This document shows, piece by piece, positions 1 through 10,316 of a stretch of DNA of 64,000 nucleotides; the first letter of the stretch is position 1, and each line of letters begins with the position of its first letter. The translations under genes and the position numbers were made by a program. This DNA is from Psococerastis gibbosa. Taxonomy: Eukaryota; Arthropoda; Insecta; Psocodea; Psocidae. The notes beneath the pieces were generated by a model, which had not been told where the DNA came from, did not search any database, and worked only from the letters and a program-made list of their open reading frames with translations. Location of the stretch: positions 31,701,089-31,765,088 of the forward strand of contig OZ020488.1 of the NCBI GenBank assembly GCA_963971405.1, written 5' to 3'.

Positions 1-163
1 AAACATTTTAATAGATTTCTATAAAAAGAAAAACAAACATTTCCGTCAATGTCAATTGCATTCTGCAATGCGAGGTCGGTGGAAACCCCGCCTAAGTCTT
101 GAATGTCTGCTACCATGTCACCGTTTTTGTATTTAGCCCTAGCCGGTCGGTGGAATCGCCGCC
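1..163. mobile_element. Partial GGCG-type inverted-repeat MITE, right half
   Basis: This matches the right arm of the element at 630-1004 almost base for base (GCGAGGTCGGTGGAAACC, then GCCCTAGCCGGTCGGTGG) and ends GCCGCC followed by TTA. The left half lies outside the window. The first 35 bases match the interior of the 630 copy around 760-795 in inverted orientation. Confidence 0.6.
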
Positions 164-278
164 TTATTAGAGGCCAACGTATACCTAGGGTCTAGGGAAA
201 GGGACCACCAGCCGCCAGGAGTGTTATTTAAGATTTTTTTTGGCTGGTGGCGTCAACTTGGGGTATAGGTACTGGCAA
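164..278. other. Short unassigned spacer
   Basis: No coding signal, RNA or repeat partner was recognised here. Confidence 0.3.
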
Positions 279-607
279 TGAGGTTCATTTGTCACGCCAT
301 TTTGTAGATGGCAGCACCAGTTGCAATGATATCAAAGCGTTGATTTTTCCATAAGCCTCAAAATTATTTTTAATTACGTGTTATTTTAAAGTGATATTTT
401 TCTATAAATCATGGCGAATATATGTATTAAATTATATGCTGCGAAATAAGGTCCAGGCACAGTAAAAATATTATAAAAAATATTAAAAGAATTAACTAGA
501 TGCTAAGAGCTTAGTTTTCACATGCAAACTACGGCCATTTAGAATAATATGGATATCGGTTTGTCGTCAGCGAACCTAGTGACCAAAACTGTTCCTACAG
601 AACCTCA
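279..607. mobile_element. TGAGGTTC-ended MITE, copy 1
   Basis: This 329-bp segment begins TGAGGTTCATTTGT and ends ACAGAACCTCA, an 8-bp inverted end. A second copy at 49092-49430 matches over its whole length with scattered differences, which confirms both boundaries. It has no coding capacity. The flanks do not show an obvious long duplication, so the superfamily is not settled. Confidence 0.7.
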
Positions 608-629
608 CACTCTACTAGACTTGCGTTAA

Positions 630-1004
630 GGCGCCCATTCCACCGACCGGCTAGGGCTATTTTTACAAAAACGGTGACGTGGTAGCAGACATGCAAGACT
701 TAGGTGGCGCTCCACCGACCTCGCATTGCAGAATGCAAATGACATTGACGGAAATTAGATTTTTTCTTTTATAGAAATCTATTAAAATGTTTGTACTTAA
801 CATATCTCATGACGCTATTTTTTAATTTCAGTTTGTGATTTTACTGTATGATCATTGATCAATTTTAACCATGGCATAGAGGAAAAAAACATTTCCGTCA
901 ATTCTGCAATGCGAGGTCGGTGGAAACCCCGCCTAAGTCTTGAATGTCTGCTACCACGTCACTGTTTTTGTAAATAGCCCTAGCCGGTCGGTGGAATGGG
1001 CGCC
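630..1004. mobile_element. PIF/Harbinger-like foldback MITE (GGCGCC ends)
   Basis: The ends are GGCGCCCATTCCACCGACC and its reverse complement, and the inverted arms extend for more than 100 bp each. The flanking bases are TTAA on the left and TTA on the right, consistent with the 3-bp T-rich target used by PIF/Harbinger elements. The interior (about 800-880) is clearly related to the interior of the element at 35232-35709. There is no open frame. Confidence 0.7.
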
Positions 1005-2327
1005 TTATGAAGGCATATTAAATAAGTTATAGCTACAAAATTTCGTCTGAATGCACTTGGATTTTTTTTCCCCAAAAGATTAGGGATCATCGATCCACAC
1101 TATGTATAGTAAATAAGATTTTATGTCTACATTTTTATTCATATCAGTGGATCCCAACCAGTGACAGTCTGCTGACTAAGACGGACAATGTGTCGCTGCT
1201 TATTTTATATGGTTTTAATGTTATATGGTTTTAATGTGAAACTTGGGCACGCATGTTTTTTACAAGTTTTTGAATTCTCGGCTTAATGCTCTTGTTAATA
1301 GCAACTCTTAAGTCACTGCAGGCATTCTCGCGGACCACCGGTTGGGACCACTGATTTATATTATATATCGGCTTCGATGGCCAGGTGGTAGCGTGCTTGC
1401 ACTTGTGCGAGTCTCTACATGCCATGCGATCGGAGACGTGTCGAAACTCAACACGGGTACTAACCTACAGAGGCGACTGAAGAGGTCCATCGGATACATT
1501 CATTAACGATTAGCCTTTTTTTTTTATAAAATATATAGTTGCACTAGTCCCTATACAGTATACTAGCAAGCAAATAATCTCTTTGTTGAACATACAATAC
1601 GATACAATTGATGGAATGATATGAGAACTTTCTCCAATTCTTTATGCATCATAGCCCCTGGCCCTTCGCCCCTACCCTAATCATTTAATCATTGTCGATA
1701 TTGCCATTGCGCTTTTAGTCTTTTGTGCACACAACCGCTCGAAAGCCGGCAACAGGATGGCCCGCTGAACAATAGGTGGCATTGTAGCGGTGCTAATCAA
1801 CATGGCGTTCCCTATTAAAACTCAATTTGGTCTCTCCACTTGGCAGTCATCAAGAGAGGTGCATTGTTTCGCTGTCCACCGCCTTCTAGGAACGTTCCGC
1901 CGTGCTGGGCCTGTTAATGGACTCGCGTTGATCGGGGTTCCGATAACTGTAATGAAGGGGTTCGAGACAGCTCTGTGCTAACTGGAGATTTGCATTACAT
2001 CTTGCACATGTCGTGACTGCCGCCTTTACTCATCGTCTTATCAGGTGTTAAGCCAGCGATGCAGGATTCCGCGAAAATGGGCTGGCGGCCGTAGCATTAA
2101 ATTGATATCCTCTACTTGTAATTGTTGAAAGGGGTGTGCCTCCAGTCTCAGTTGTTGTCTTGTAGGTTGTCACACTTGTCTTGTCACTTGTTCACTTAAT
2201 GACAACTATATCTACTGGTTTATAGTCATAAAAGCAGCTCAAAATGCTGAATAAGTTGACAGGGTGGTGTTAATTCAGTGAGAAAATTGAGCTACCCAAC
2301 AAAAACCTATGATGGTTGAAGCGATCC
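1005..2327. other. Gene-free stretch
   Basis: No gene was recognised. At about 1374-1455 there is a weak tRNA-like arrangement (GGCCAGGTGGTAGCGTGCT as a possible A box and TCGAAACTC as a possible B-box remnant), possibly a decayed SINE head. A 16-bp unit ending GGTTTTAATGT is repeated twice at about 1207-1240. Confidence 0.3.
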
Positions 2328-2330
2328 TAA

Positions 2331-2472
2331 GGCGGGGTTTCCACATACGTCAATGGTCAATGAGAAATATGAAATTGACGTTTTAGCAGACATTAAAGAC
2401 ATACTAAAAATGTCTGCTACCACGTCAAAACCATATTTACCATTGACCATTGACGTATGTGGAAACCCCGCC
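2331..2472. mobile_element. 142-bp palindromic MITE
   Basis: The ends are GGCGGGGTTTCCACATACGT and its exact reverse complement, and the inverted arms run for roughly 40 bp (they include CAATGGTCAATG). TAA lies on both sides (2328-2330 and 2473-2475), a 3-bp duplication typical of PIF/Harbinger insertions. The GGCGGGGTTTCCAC tip also occurs inside the arms of the 630 element, so the families are related. Confidence 0.8.
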
Positions 2473-2475
2473 TAA

Positions 2476-3095
2476 GTAAAGAGTCTATTCCGTCGTATAC
2501 TGCACAAACAACATAATGTGTATAATTTTGTACTTGTATGTTCAATGTTGGCTTATCAAAAGCTTGGTGAATTTACTAGACAAAATGTTTCATTTTCAAA
2601 TTCCAAGCGGTCGCTATTCAGAATTCACGGTTTAATTGTTGGTCCTTATTTATTAGATAAGAAATAATAAAATCCCTGCCTTGACTAAAGTACCTATTAT
2701 TCTTTATGACAGTATATATTGTATATATTGTATTGTATAGTTGTGTAAACACAAACAGAGAATCCTTCAAAGTACGTAAATACCAAGCTAAGTACAAAAA
2801 TTGGCAATTGTACCATTTTTCGCACTATCCTGGTAATTGCTTCCAACTCAAACTCAATGACATGTGCCGATTTCTAAAGGAAATACCATGGTACATAAAA
2901 TAGCTTTTGTTGTTGATACTTCTTTGTTCTCTATGTGAGGTACCGCAGTTTAGGTAAGGACAAAGGTCTCAATGGTCTTTGTTGACAAAAAGAAAACACG
3001 AATCCAGATTCAGCATTGAGAAAAGTTGTGAATATGATTTATTTATAATTTATGAATTCGTCGAACCATGTTATTAGAGATTCTAAAGGGGTCTT
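2476..3095. other. Gene-free stretch
   Basis: AT-rich sequence in which no gene or repeat partner was recognised. Confidence 0.3.
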
Positions 3096-3527
3096 CACAG
3101 TGTTCGTGTTATCGAGTTATACCAATAACCCGATAACCAAGCTAACCAGCGTGCTATCCTAAACGCACTTCCAAGTTAGTTAAGTGTGCTATTTAGCTTG
3201 CGCTGCGATCGATATCTCAGGTTTGACCGCCGCCATTTTTTTTTTTTTTTTTTTTTGATTGATTTGAAACACCCGTTTAAAATTTTGTAGTATTTAAATG
3301 TATTCGTATAATCTATTATCACAAGCAATTACCGTAAACACTTAAAATTATAATAACCAAAATGTGGCACTAGAATAGGCCTAGAGTTCTGCCACTTTCT
3401 TTAAAACCGTGCCACGAACGTCTAACTTTACCCTGTTAAATATAGCATGATAACAACTCACTCCCGAGGTACACTCACGATTGTGTGTTATCATATCTAA
3501 CTCGATAACTCGATAACACCAACAGTA
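3096..3527. mobile_element. hAT-like MITE with 8-bp target duplication
   Basis: The 432-bp element is bracketed by GGGGTCTT on both sides (3088-3095 and 3528-3535). The ends are CACAGTGTTCGTGTTATCG and, inverted, TACTGTTGGTGTTATCG. An 8-bp duplication is the hAT signature. Immediately after the right duplication the left-end sequence starts again (3536-3571, CACAGTGTTGGCGTTATCG), which looks like the tip of a second, truncated copy. A T run lies inside at about 3237-3256. Confidence 0.75.
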
Positions 3528-3571
3528 GGGGTCTTCACAGTGTTGGCGTTATCGAGTTATAACTAAGTACC

Positions 3572-3855
3572 TACTACCTACCTACCCATTACGATTTACG
3601 GTAAGTAGAAACCATGACGCGTTAAATGATTTTATAATTGGATTTCAGCTACATAGGACACGGAGGTTTGAAATTATATAAAATGGATGATATCACATAC
3701 GATAGACCGATACCCATAAACCTAAGTATCAAAGCCGCTCTGACGGAGCTTGTACGAGGAACCTTAAAATCGACAAGGCTGTCAAGGGGAGGTAGCCGTG
3801 CAGCCAGCCAGAAGACGGACAGCTCATTGGAAGCGGCAGTCCTGTCCTCCCAAAT
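3572..3855. other. Unassigned spacer
   Basis: A small + strand open frame runs from about 3638 into the next element. Its protein matches nothing I recognise and it is probably chance. Confidence 0.25.
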
Positions 3856-3894
3856 TACACTGAAAAAAATATTTCTTACACACGCTGTGTAAGC

Positions 3895-4429
3895 CGGGAC
3901 TTGTTTAGATATTACCCAATAAAGTAAAGATTACCCAAATTTGTTTTAAACTAAGAGTAGCAATTGGTTTCTATCAACAAAATGATATGTGTAAAGTCAT
4001 TAGTGTAAGCATTACACAATGATAGGGTTCTACCAACCTATTTTGTGTAGGGTGACTATTTACACGAAACTAGTGTTAACGCAGGCCAAAAATTGGGTCA
4101 GTATTACTCGGTGTTCAGTGTACTTTCTAGCCGTGGGTATTGAGTAAATATCACACGAATAAAAGGGGCTGAAAATACAACGCTGCTATGTACCTTTTAC
4201 AAAAATTGCGTTGGTGGCTGAAGTTGGGTAAAATCTAAACTATTTGGTTAATATGAGCACTAGAGAATGGTGTAAATGTTAGTCTACAGTTTGTGTTAAA
4301 GTTGCAATGACTACTTGTGTTGTCATAGCCCACCACTTGTGTTCCATACACGCGAATGCATATTTTTTTTTAGTCTACACAACCCTTAGGTGAAATCTAC
4401 ACGAACCTGTGATATACAGTATATCTGTA
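3895..4429. repeat. Degenerate palindrome array, left block
   Basis: The block is a series of imperfect palindromes of the type TTTACACRAACTAGTGTTAA (clear at 4059-4080) and TACCAACCTATTTTGTGTA (4031-4049). GTGTAAA, TACCCAA and their complements recur every 20-29 bp. The same motif set fills 7600-8060 at the other end of the region. Confidence 0.55.
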
Positions 4430-4600
4430 CATGGCCGTCCCCAGAGGGGTGGTCCATGGGGTCCGGACCCCCCCCCCCCCCGAAATAAATTCCTGTGTGT
4501 AAACCTGTATGGTTTGAAAAATTTATCCATTAATTCATTAATAAATTACGTTAAAAAAAATTTGGACCCCTCCTGAAATCAAAACCTGGGCACGGCCTTG
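4430..4600. mobile_element. hAT-like MITE, GGCCGTNCCC family
   Basis: The 171-bp element runs from CATGGCCGTCCCCAG to CTGGGCACGGCCTTG. The flanks are TATCTGTA and CATCTGTA, an 8-bp duplication with one difference. The interior has a C run and the sequence GAAATAAATTCCTGTG, which recurs inverted in the relative at 44664-44825. It is inserted in the left palindrome array. Confidence 0.75.
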
Positions 4601-5169
4601 CATCTGTACTATTTATGCAGCGATATTTGTTCACTGCCAATCAAAGAATTGTCAGTTCGAGTCCCACACTTTCCTACATTATTGCCATATGCCTATTACC
4701 CTATTATATTAGTAGGTATCATGCCAAAGATCATAGTCTAGGTATTGAGGAGAAGTCTCTACTTGCCAAGTTTATCAAAATCGGTTCATAATTACGTATT
4801 TTAAAGTATTGTCAAAAACTGAGATAGGCAAAGGTGTACACGTAGGAATTTAGACTCATGGCCCGTCCCGTATTAAACCTCATCAGTAGCCTAATACCCA
4901 TGCCACTTGACCGCTGTGGCCAAAGCAGCTAATAATGAACAGTAAATTTACCATTTGTAGAGTTATAGGAGCTCATTTTGAAAGTCAACAGACTAGTCCT
5001 TTGATTTTCTTTTGAAAGACATAGGACCTAGGCTATGAAGCATGCAATATGTTACAATCACCTCTCAACATTGAACTTCTTACTAAATCGTGATTGAAAT
5101 TTTCTTTTAACATTGTCTATGACTTCTATTGCTTTCATTGGTATGTCTACTATCAACTGATAACAATTT
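4601..5169. other. Interior of the candidate 4.2-kb element
   Basis: No gene was recognised. GTTCGAGTCCCACACT at about 4655-4670 resembles the B-box part of the SINE seen elsewhere, but the rest of the SINE is absent. Confidence 0.3.
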
Positions 5170-5420
5170 AATTTGAATTTATACGTTAATCCTAAATGTT
5201 TACTTAACAAATTTGAATTCTGGCGGGAACGCTCTACACGGAGATGTGTAAAATGTATACATTACATAAAATTGATTGGAAGTTACACACATTTGTTTAA
5301 ACATAAGCCCATCATTTGCAGAAATCACACGAAATCGAGTAAATTCTACACTACTTCTCAGTGTACAATTGAGACTAAATTTTATGACAATTTAGTGCAT
5401 AAATGCATAAATTTTCCATG
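5170..5420. repeat. Degenerate palindrome array, middle block
   Basis: GTGTAAAATGTATACATTAC, TTACACACATTTG, AATTCTACACTACTTCTC and similar half-sites repeat through this stretch. They are the same motif type as in the outer arrays, but weaker. Confidence 0.4.
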
Positions 5421-5978
5421 AAGTCGAACGACGGTCTCGCTCGTAATAGATCTACTGTATGTAGAATTTTCATATTCTACATATCTAAAACATCCAAACG
5501 CGGCCATGTCAACAGCCTACTCCTATTTCAATCTTATATTTTAGACCCCCTCCCCTCGTTCCCCTAGTAACGCAGTCTTGTAGCTTTGCCATGTAATTAT
5601 AATAATATGTGGCGTATCACTGAGGAACCCCCCCCCCCCCCCAACTACCCCCATAATATCAGGGATATTAATATACATATTATTGTATATGATAACATTT
5701 AATAATAGCACGATGAAACGCAACAAACTACTGTTATTTGGCGAAAAACCGTTGAAATCTGAATACAAGTTGTGTAATGCTAACACAACTTGGATAGAAT
5801 CCACGCGAGGGTCGTGTAAAATTTACAGCGGGGTGACACCTGCAAACCTGAAATACCGTTATACCCGCGATGCCTGAGCCCTGATGCTTCCCTCTTCCCA
5901 GTCATTGAATGTCTATTAGCAAGTGCGGTAGCCGGTTGTCAAACTTTTGGACTTTATTTTCCTTCAGGTGTTTTTAGT

Positions 5979-6790
5979 TTCAGTGCAATTCAGTCAATGT
6001 TCGAAAAAATAGAGGGAGTAGTGCGATTAGATGGCGAGAAGTCAGGTTCGTTTGCCATGAAAAGAGGGGTAAAACAAGGGGACAGTTTAAGCCCACTATT
6101 ATTCCTGATTTTTATGGATGAAGTAATGAAGACGTGCAAGGCAAGAACTGATCGATCGTTGGTCGGTTTGTGGCGACTTAGGCACGCGTACTTGCAAGCC
6201 CTTGCCTATGACGTAGTCCTAATAGCAGACTCTCCAGCAAAACTAAAATTATCTGGGTACAGCAGTGGACCAGACAGGCAAACACCAGGGCGAAACCGAG
6301 TCCAAAATACAACAGCAAGGAGAACTCGAACGGAAGACAAAGACCAGAGTCTAACAAATCATCTTGGAGCCGATTCTCCTCTATGGGAGCGAAAGCTGGA
6401 CACCTACAACAAGTGACCTAAGTAAAATAAACGGGACTCAGATGAAGTGTCTAAGACGGATTGCTGGTCGAACAAGATGGGAACGAATCCGAAATGACCG
6501 CATCAGGCAAGACCTGCAAGTGGATTCCATAGAGAGAAGAAAGGAGAACAAGCAGTTGCAATGGTTCGGCCACGTTTAAAGGATGGACGAGAACAGGACC
6601 ATCTGGAGATTGGCGGAAGCAAGGCCACAAGGAAGAAGAACCATCGGCAGACCGAGGACAACTCTCGAGGAAAGGATTGAACAACTCGCCGGAGCAAGAT
6701 GGAAAACAATTGCCGAGCTCAAGGCGTTAACGTTCGACAGGGGCGAATTCAGGAAATGGCACTAGGGGGGGGGGGCGAGAAGAAGGAGAA
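5979..6790 (+). pseudogene. 5'-truncated LINE reverse transcriptase fragment
   Basis: Translation from 5997 gives a non-LTR reverse transcriptase core: GVKQGDSLSPLLFLIFMDEV, then AYDVVLIADSPAKL where the catalytic YADD box should be. Two residues of that box are missing, so the enzyme would be dead. After a frameshift the frame at 6364-6765 gives the usual C-terminal region (LLYGSESW, RIRNDRIRQDL, LQWFGHV, GRPRTTLEERI), with one in-frame stop after LQWFGHV at 6577-6579. The endonuclease and the 5' half of the polymerase are absent. GTGTTTTTAGT occurs at 5968-5978 and again at 6791-6801, a likely 11-bp target duplication, so the copy was truncated at insertion. The clade is not certain; the C-terminal motif is of the type found in I/Nimb and RTE-like LINEs. 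Confidence 0.8.
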
Positions 6791-6801
6791 GTGTTTTTAG
6801 T

Positions 6802-7410
6802 GTGGCCTCTTCAAATTTAATGAAAAGTGAAAGTTTGTTAAGTTTAAAGTTCAAAATGGATATATTTAGTTCTCCAAATTTCGTGTCAGCATTGTTCTCT
6901 GATGGCGAAGACATGACAGAAGAAATGCTAAGAGTTGAACGACAACAAGAAATCCCTTTTGATAATTACGGTAAAATGTAATGCTTAGTTTTGTTCATTA
7001 TATGTTATACGCCAATATATAAACTTGTATTCTTATTTGATTTGTCTCAATCCTTCTTTTGTTTTGTATCAACTGTCGAATATTATTCCTGATACATCGA
7101 ATGGTTGACGTCACTTTCGTATTTGCCGGACGTGCAGCTAATGTTTGTGAGTGTAGAACTTTTACCTACATGATATGTTCGAGACATGCGAATGTCACTA
7201 AATTAGGCTGTTGTTGTTATGTATGTATTTTGTTGTGTTTGTTCACAGTGTGAAGAATTTACCGGTGAAACTGAGTGGGATAGTGAAAGAAACCTGCGGT
7301 TTGGGTGTTACTTGCCTTACTTAAAAAAAACTCCCTATTCGTGACTGCCAAATGAAATGGAAATAACTTTGAAAAAAAAATCGCGAATAATCAGTTTTTT
7401 AATGAGAAGA
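6802..7410. other. Unassigned stretch with a small acidic frame
   Basis: A 41-codon + strand frame at 6856-6981 begins MDIFSSPNFVSALFSDGEDM and is rich in acidic residues. It could be the N-terminal exon of a transposon protein, but nothing downstream confirms this. It ends in TAA, and the sequence to 7410 shows no continuation that I recognise. Confidence 0.25.
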
Positions 7411-7591
7411 TGGACCGTAGGACCTTTGCCTTGGTGGCGTTCAGTTGTTAGCTTTTTATAAATTATTCAGAATATGTAATTAACGTTAGACCCGCTAAAT
7501 TTATTTGAGGCTCTAACGTTAATTACAAATGCTGAATAATTTATAAAAAGCTAACAACGGAACGTCACCATGGTATCGGCCCTACGGTACA
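7411..7591. repeat. Long imperfect inverted repeat
   Basis: TTAGCTTTTTATAAATTATT and its complement form arms around a TTTATTTGAGG loop. The outer parts also pair (TGGACCGTAGG at the left, CCCTACGGTACA at the right). This is probably a MITE or foldback element. No clean target duplication was found. Confidence 0.6.
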
Positions 7592-7599
7592 TCTCTTGA

Positions 7600-8060
7600 G
7601 TAAGCTAGGTGCAACCCTAACCGAGGGTACAAGTAACACCCAACGCCTTCTGTAAATTCTACACAACGTGTGTTCAAATCCAACCCAATGCATATATATT
7701 GCTGTGTTACAACCACACAATAAGGTCGGCTAGATTTTACCCAAGTAGTTGAGTAGCATGAACCCAAACAGGTAGCCTAAACTAGATAGTACTCAAATAG
7801 TTGGGTAGAAGATACACATGTCGTATGTTTCAATCTACATAAGAGTTGTGTAAAATAAACACAGATAATTTAGTAAGCATTACTCAATCACATTTACACA
7901 ACTAGTGTAATTTTTACCAAACTTGTATGGGTAATATCTATCCCAATTATTGTAACAATTACTCTACGTATTTAACACAACTCATTTAGTAGGATTTACA
8001 CCCTATTCGTGCCGTCCAAAAGTTACACGAAATTTCGTGTTGCAGTAAGCCCTGTCGGGT
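7600..8060. repeat. Degenerate palindrome array, right block
   Basis: The clearest unit is TTTACACAACTAGTGTAA at 7893-7910. Related units follow with centres near 7903, 7924, 7946, 7969, 7988, 8010 and 8033, so the spacing is about 22 bp, or two helical turns. The last unit, ACACGAAATTTCGTGT, is a perfect palindrome. Regular spacing of palindromes is what subterminal protein-binding sites would look like, but that role is inferred. Confidence 0.6.
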
Positions 8061-8089
8061 TATATTTACAATAAAATTTTTTGAGTGTA

Positions 8090-8610
8090 GTGTCCCCCAA
8101 ACCACACCACCAACATCGTCAGCATCATTCCCAGCCATTTCAAAGTCAAGACTAGAGGAAAATGTTCCCCAAAATGAACCAAGAAAGTGATAAAGGTAAA
8201 TACTTTTAGTAGCTAGAGCAAGATTGGATAGAGGCAATCCAATTTTGAACCCGAAACCAGGCACGAATCCTGGTTTTTTGTCAGCTGGTGGCACTGAGGG
8301 GTCTCGGGCTAAAATAGAGAAATTGGCTCTTCCAAAAAGGGGTTGGGTTCACCCAGTAGGGGGCTCCTAAGCCAGAGAAATTTTGTGTGCCCCCCCCCCC
8401 CCCCAAACAGGTTGAAATATAATTGAAATGATAAGTCTTTCATTCACAAGCAGAACAGCAATGGACAGAAAGGAATCCTGACTTGCAAATATGCCCCTTC
8501 TAGCGAAGATTGGCGATCATCATGGCATGGCAATTCGGACCTTGGAGTCTGCTACTCTGAAAAGGGAAATCGTGATTTTGCCAAAGCACTAGCCGCAAGC
8601 TTTTCAAACA
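8090..8610. other. Gene-free stretch
   Basis: There is a C run at about 8390-8404 of the kind found in MITEs of this window, but no matching ends. No gene was recognised. Confidence 0.3.
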
Positions 8611-8728
8611 GGATCTTCTTCTTCTGGCCTCAGTCCTTCTGTCTCGGCTTGGATCCTAACATGCAGAACGGTATATTTTTCGTTTCTCATTACATGGCCA
8701 AAGTATGTTAGTTTCCGTTTCTTAGCCG
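8611..8728 (-). pseudogene. LINE C-terminal fragment
   Basis: Read on the - strand this encodes KRKLTYFGHVMRNEKYTVLH and continues IQAETEGLRPEEEDP. That is the conserved tail region after the reverse transcriptase domain in one large group of arthropod LINEs. Only about 40 residues survive. The sequence beyond, to 8950, has no continuation that I recognise; an A run lies at about 8927-8951. Confidence 0.65.
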
Positions 8729-8951
8729 TCAGCAGCAACTAGGAATCCAATGATTCTGCTTGGACAAAGAGGAGCTGACGGAGGTGGTCCGCTTCCTGGA
8801 GAGTATCGGAAAAAGTGGTAGGACGTTGGGCAAGCTGTTTTAGACGGTCCCTGGGCAACCTCGTTGTCCAGTGAGCTCCCGATAGCAGTCTTTTGCCACA
8901 TTGGATTTGGCTGTATACCCTTAAGCAAAAAAAAAAAAAAAAAAAAAAAAC

Positions 8952-9589
8952 AAGTGAAATCCACAGCACTCAGCTATTTCAAGGTTACTCCATAGAACTG
9001 TTCTTCGAGCTGATGGTTTGTAATGTCATTGTATTGGGTGCCCCAGCACCCTATTTACGCAACTCAATCACGTAATATTGTAATATCACATCAGGCTCCA
9101 CTGAATGATGAACATTTCCTCTTCAGTGTTTCTGTTGCAAGCTTTCTCCTACGTAATTTATTCCAGAAAGCTCCTGCGTTTGGTCGTAGCGGACACAGGA
9201 AGCATAAAGCTGTCAAAACTGCATGAGGCATTGAAGTGATGTACACGTAGCAACTGCGCGGCGTTTATCACACAGGCGTCACGTCAATAGACCCATTCAA
9301 TGTTGATTGGAAGTCGAGTTGCGTCTTACAATTTATGTTTAATACGAGGCAAGTTTGAAATGTAAATATTTTTCAGCTTAAGACCAGTCGTACCGCTCTT
9401 GATGTGAATTTCTTAAGTGAAGCAAGTAGCCCAGTAAGTATCCTATCAAGGCGTTATTCTCAACTATTTATTATAAAAAGAGAATAACTTAGTTTTTAGA
9501 TTAGTAAAATATGTGCAACAAAAAGAGTGGTTTCGGCACTAGGCTATAACGTTTAGACTGGAGTTTTCATATTACTACTGAAATAGAGC
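8952..9589. other. Gene-free stretch
   Basis: Only short chance frames were seen; no repeat partner was recognised. Confidence 0.3.
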
Positions 9590-10316
9590 TTAAGGCCAAA
9601 CCGGAGGGGGTCACGTGACTGGTCTGGAAATGACTCTGCAGGGGGTTCCTAATACACGTTTTAAACCGCAGGGGCATAGTAATAATCGATAGAGGGGACA
9701 AGTATACGCGTAGACGTGCTTACGCCATGCAACTGTACAAAAACTACTATTACTATAGGTCTCAAATTCGTGCATGAAGCATTTAAAAACATACCTCTTA
9801 GAACATTTTTACGAGCCCCACAGGGAAGAGAACCTCCAACTTTTGTAATTACATGCTTACCATTGCAAATATGAACACTTAATTTGACAGTAAAGCGCCA
9901 GCAATAGGTAAAACTGCAATTATTTGAAATTATAAAATGTGAAATACAGAACAGGTACCCGACGCGGGACTTGGTTTATAAAATGGATATTCAACCATTC
10001 CGTGGCTAGAGACCGTTATCAATATGACTGCTACGTGTAGCCTGCATAAGATAAGTACGCAATTCGGCGGGGAAATAGCCTGCACAAGCTAACTACTAAA
10101 CTACAGAGTTTTTGACCGGGTCCACGTATCCGCTTTGCTATGCTGCAGTGTGTAAGACTTCGATATTTTTTGCGTTGGTACTTATTTCTGATAGTTGGCT
10201 TTTGGTTGAAGGGTGCCTCGTAAGGCATATTATGGCTCCCGCCTCTCCAGTTCTATTATATTTCATTGTATTCAACACTCAATGTTCAAGGTTAAAAGTT
10301 TCCGGTTTGACCTTAA
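9590..10316. mobile_element. TTAAGGCCAAACCGG-ended element, copy 1
   Basis: The left end TTAAGGCCAAACCGGAGG is followed by GGGGGTCACGTGACTGG, and the right end is TCCGGTTTGACCTTAA. The copy at 61693-62356 has the same two ends and the same first 145 bp, including the CACGTG site and AAACCGCAGGGGCATAG. The TTAA/TTA tips suggest a T-rich short target duplication. It has no coding capacity. Its right end also shares a TCAAGGTTA-like stretch with copy 2. Confidence 0.65.

Larger units (their letters stand above)
3856..8089. mobile_element. Candidate 4.2-kb element carrying palindrome arrays
   Basis: The left boundary reads TACACTGAAAAAAAT and the right boundary, inverted, reads TACACTCAAAAAATT. 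The outer flanks are similar but not identical (TGTCCTCCCAAAT on the left, TGTCCCCCAAAC on the right). Inside both ends lie arrays of palindromes spaced about 22 bp apart. The middle holds a truncated LINE (5979-6790), a MITE (4430-4600) and a small frame at 6856-6981. No transposase of its own was recognised. The boundaries are inferred by eye; the arrays themselves are plain in the sequence. Confidence 0.4.

Noticed and set aside
1374..1455. tRNA gene on the + strand
   Set aside because: The A-box-like and B-box-like pieces are present, but no cloverleaf with paired acceptor stems can be drawn; a decayed SINE head is likelier.
4650..4680. Another SINE copy
   Set aside because: Only the B-box part (GTTCGAGTCCCACACT) is present; the head and body are absent.
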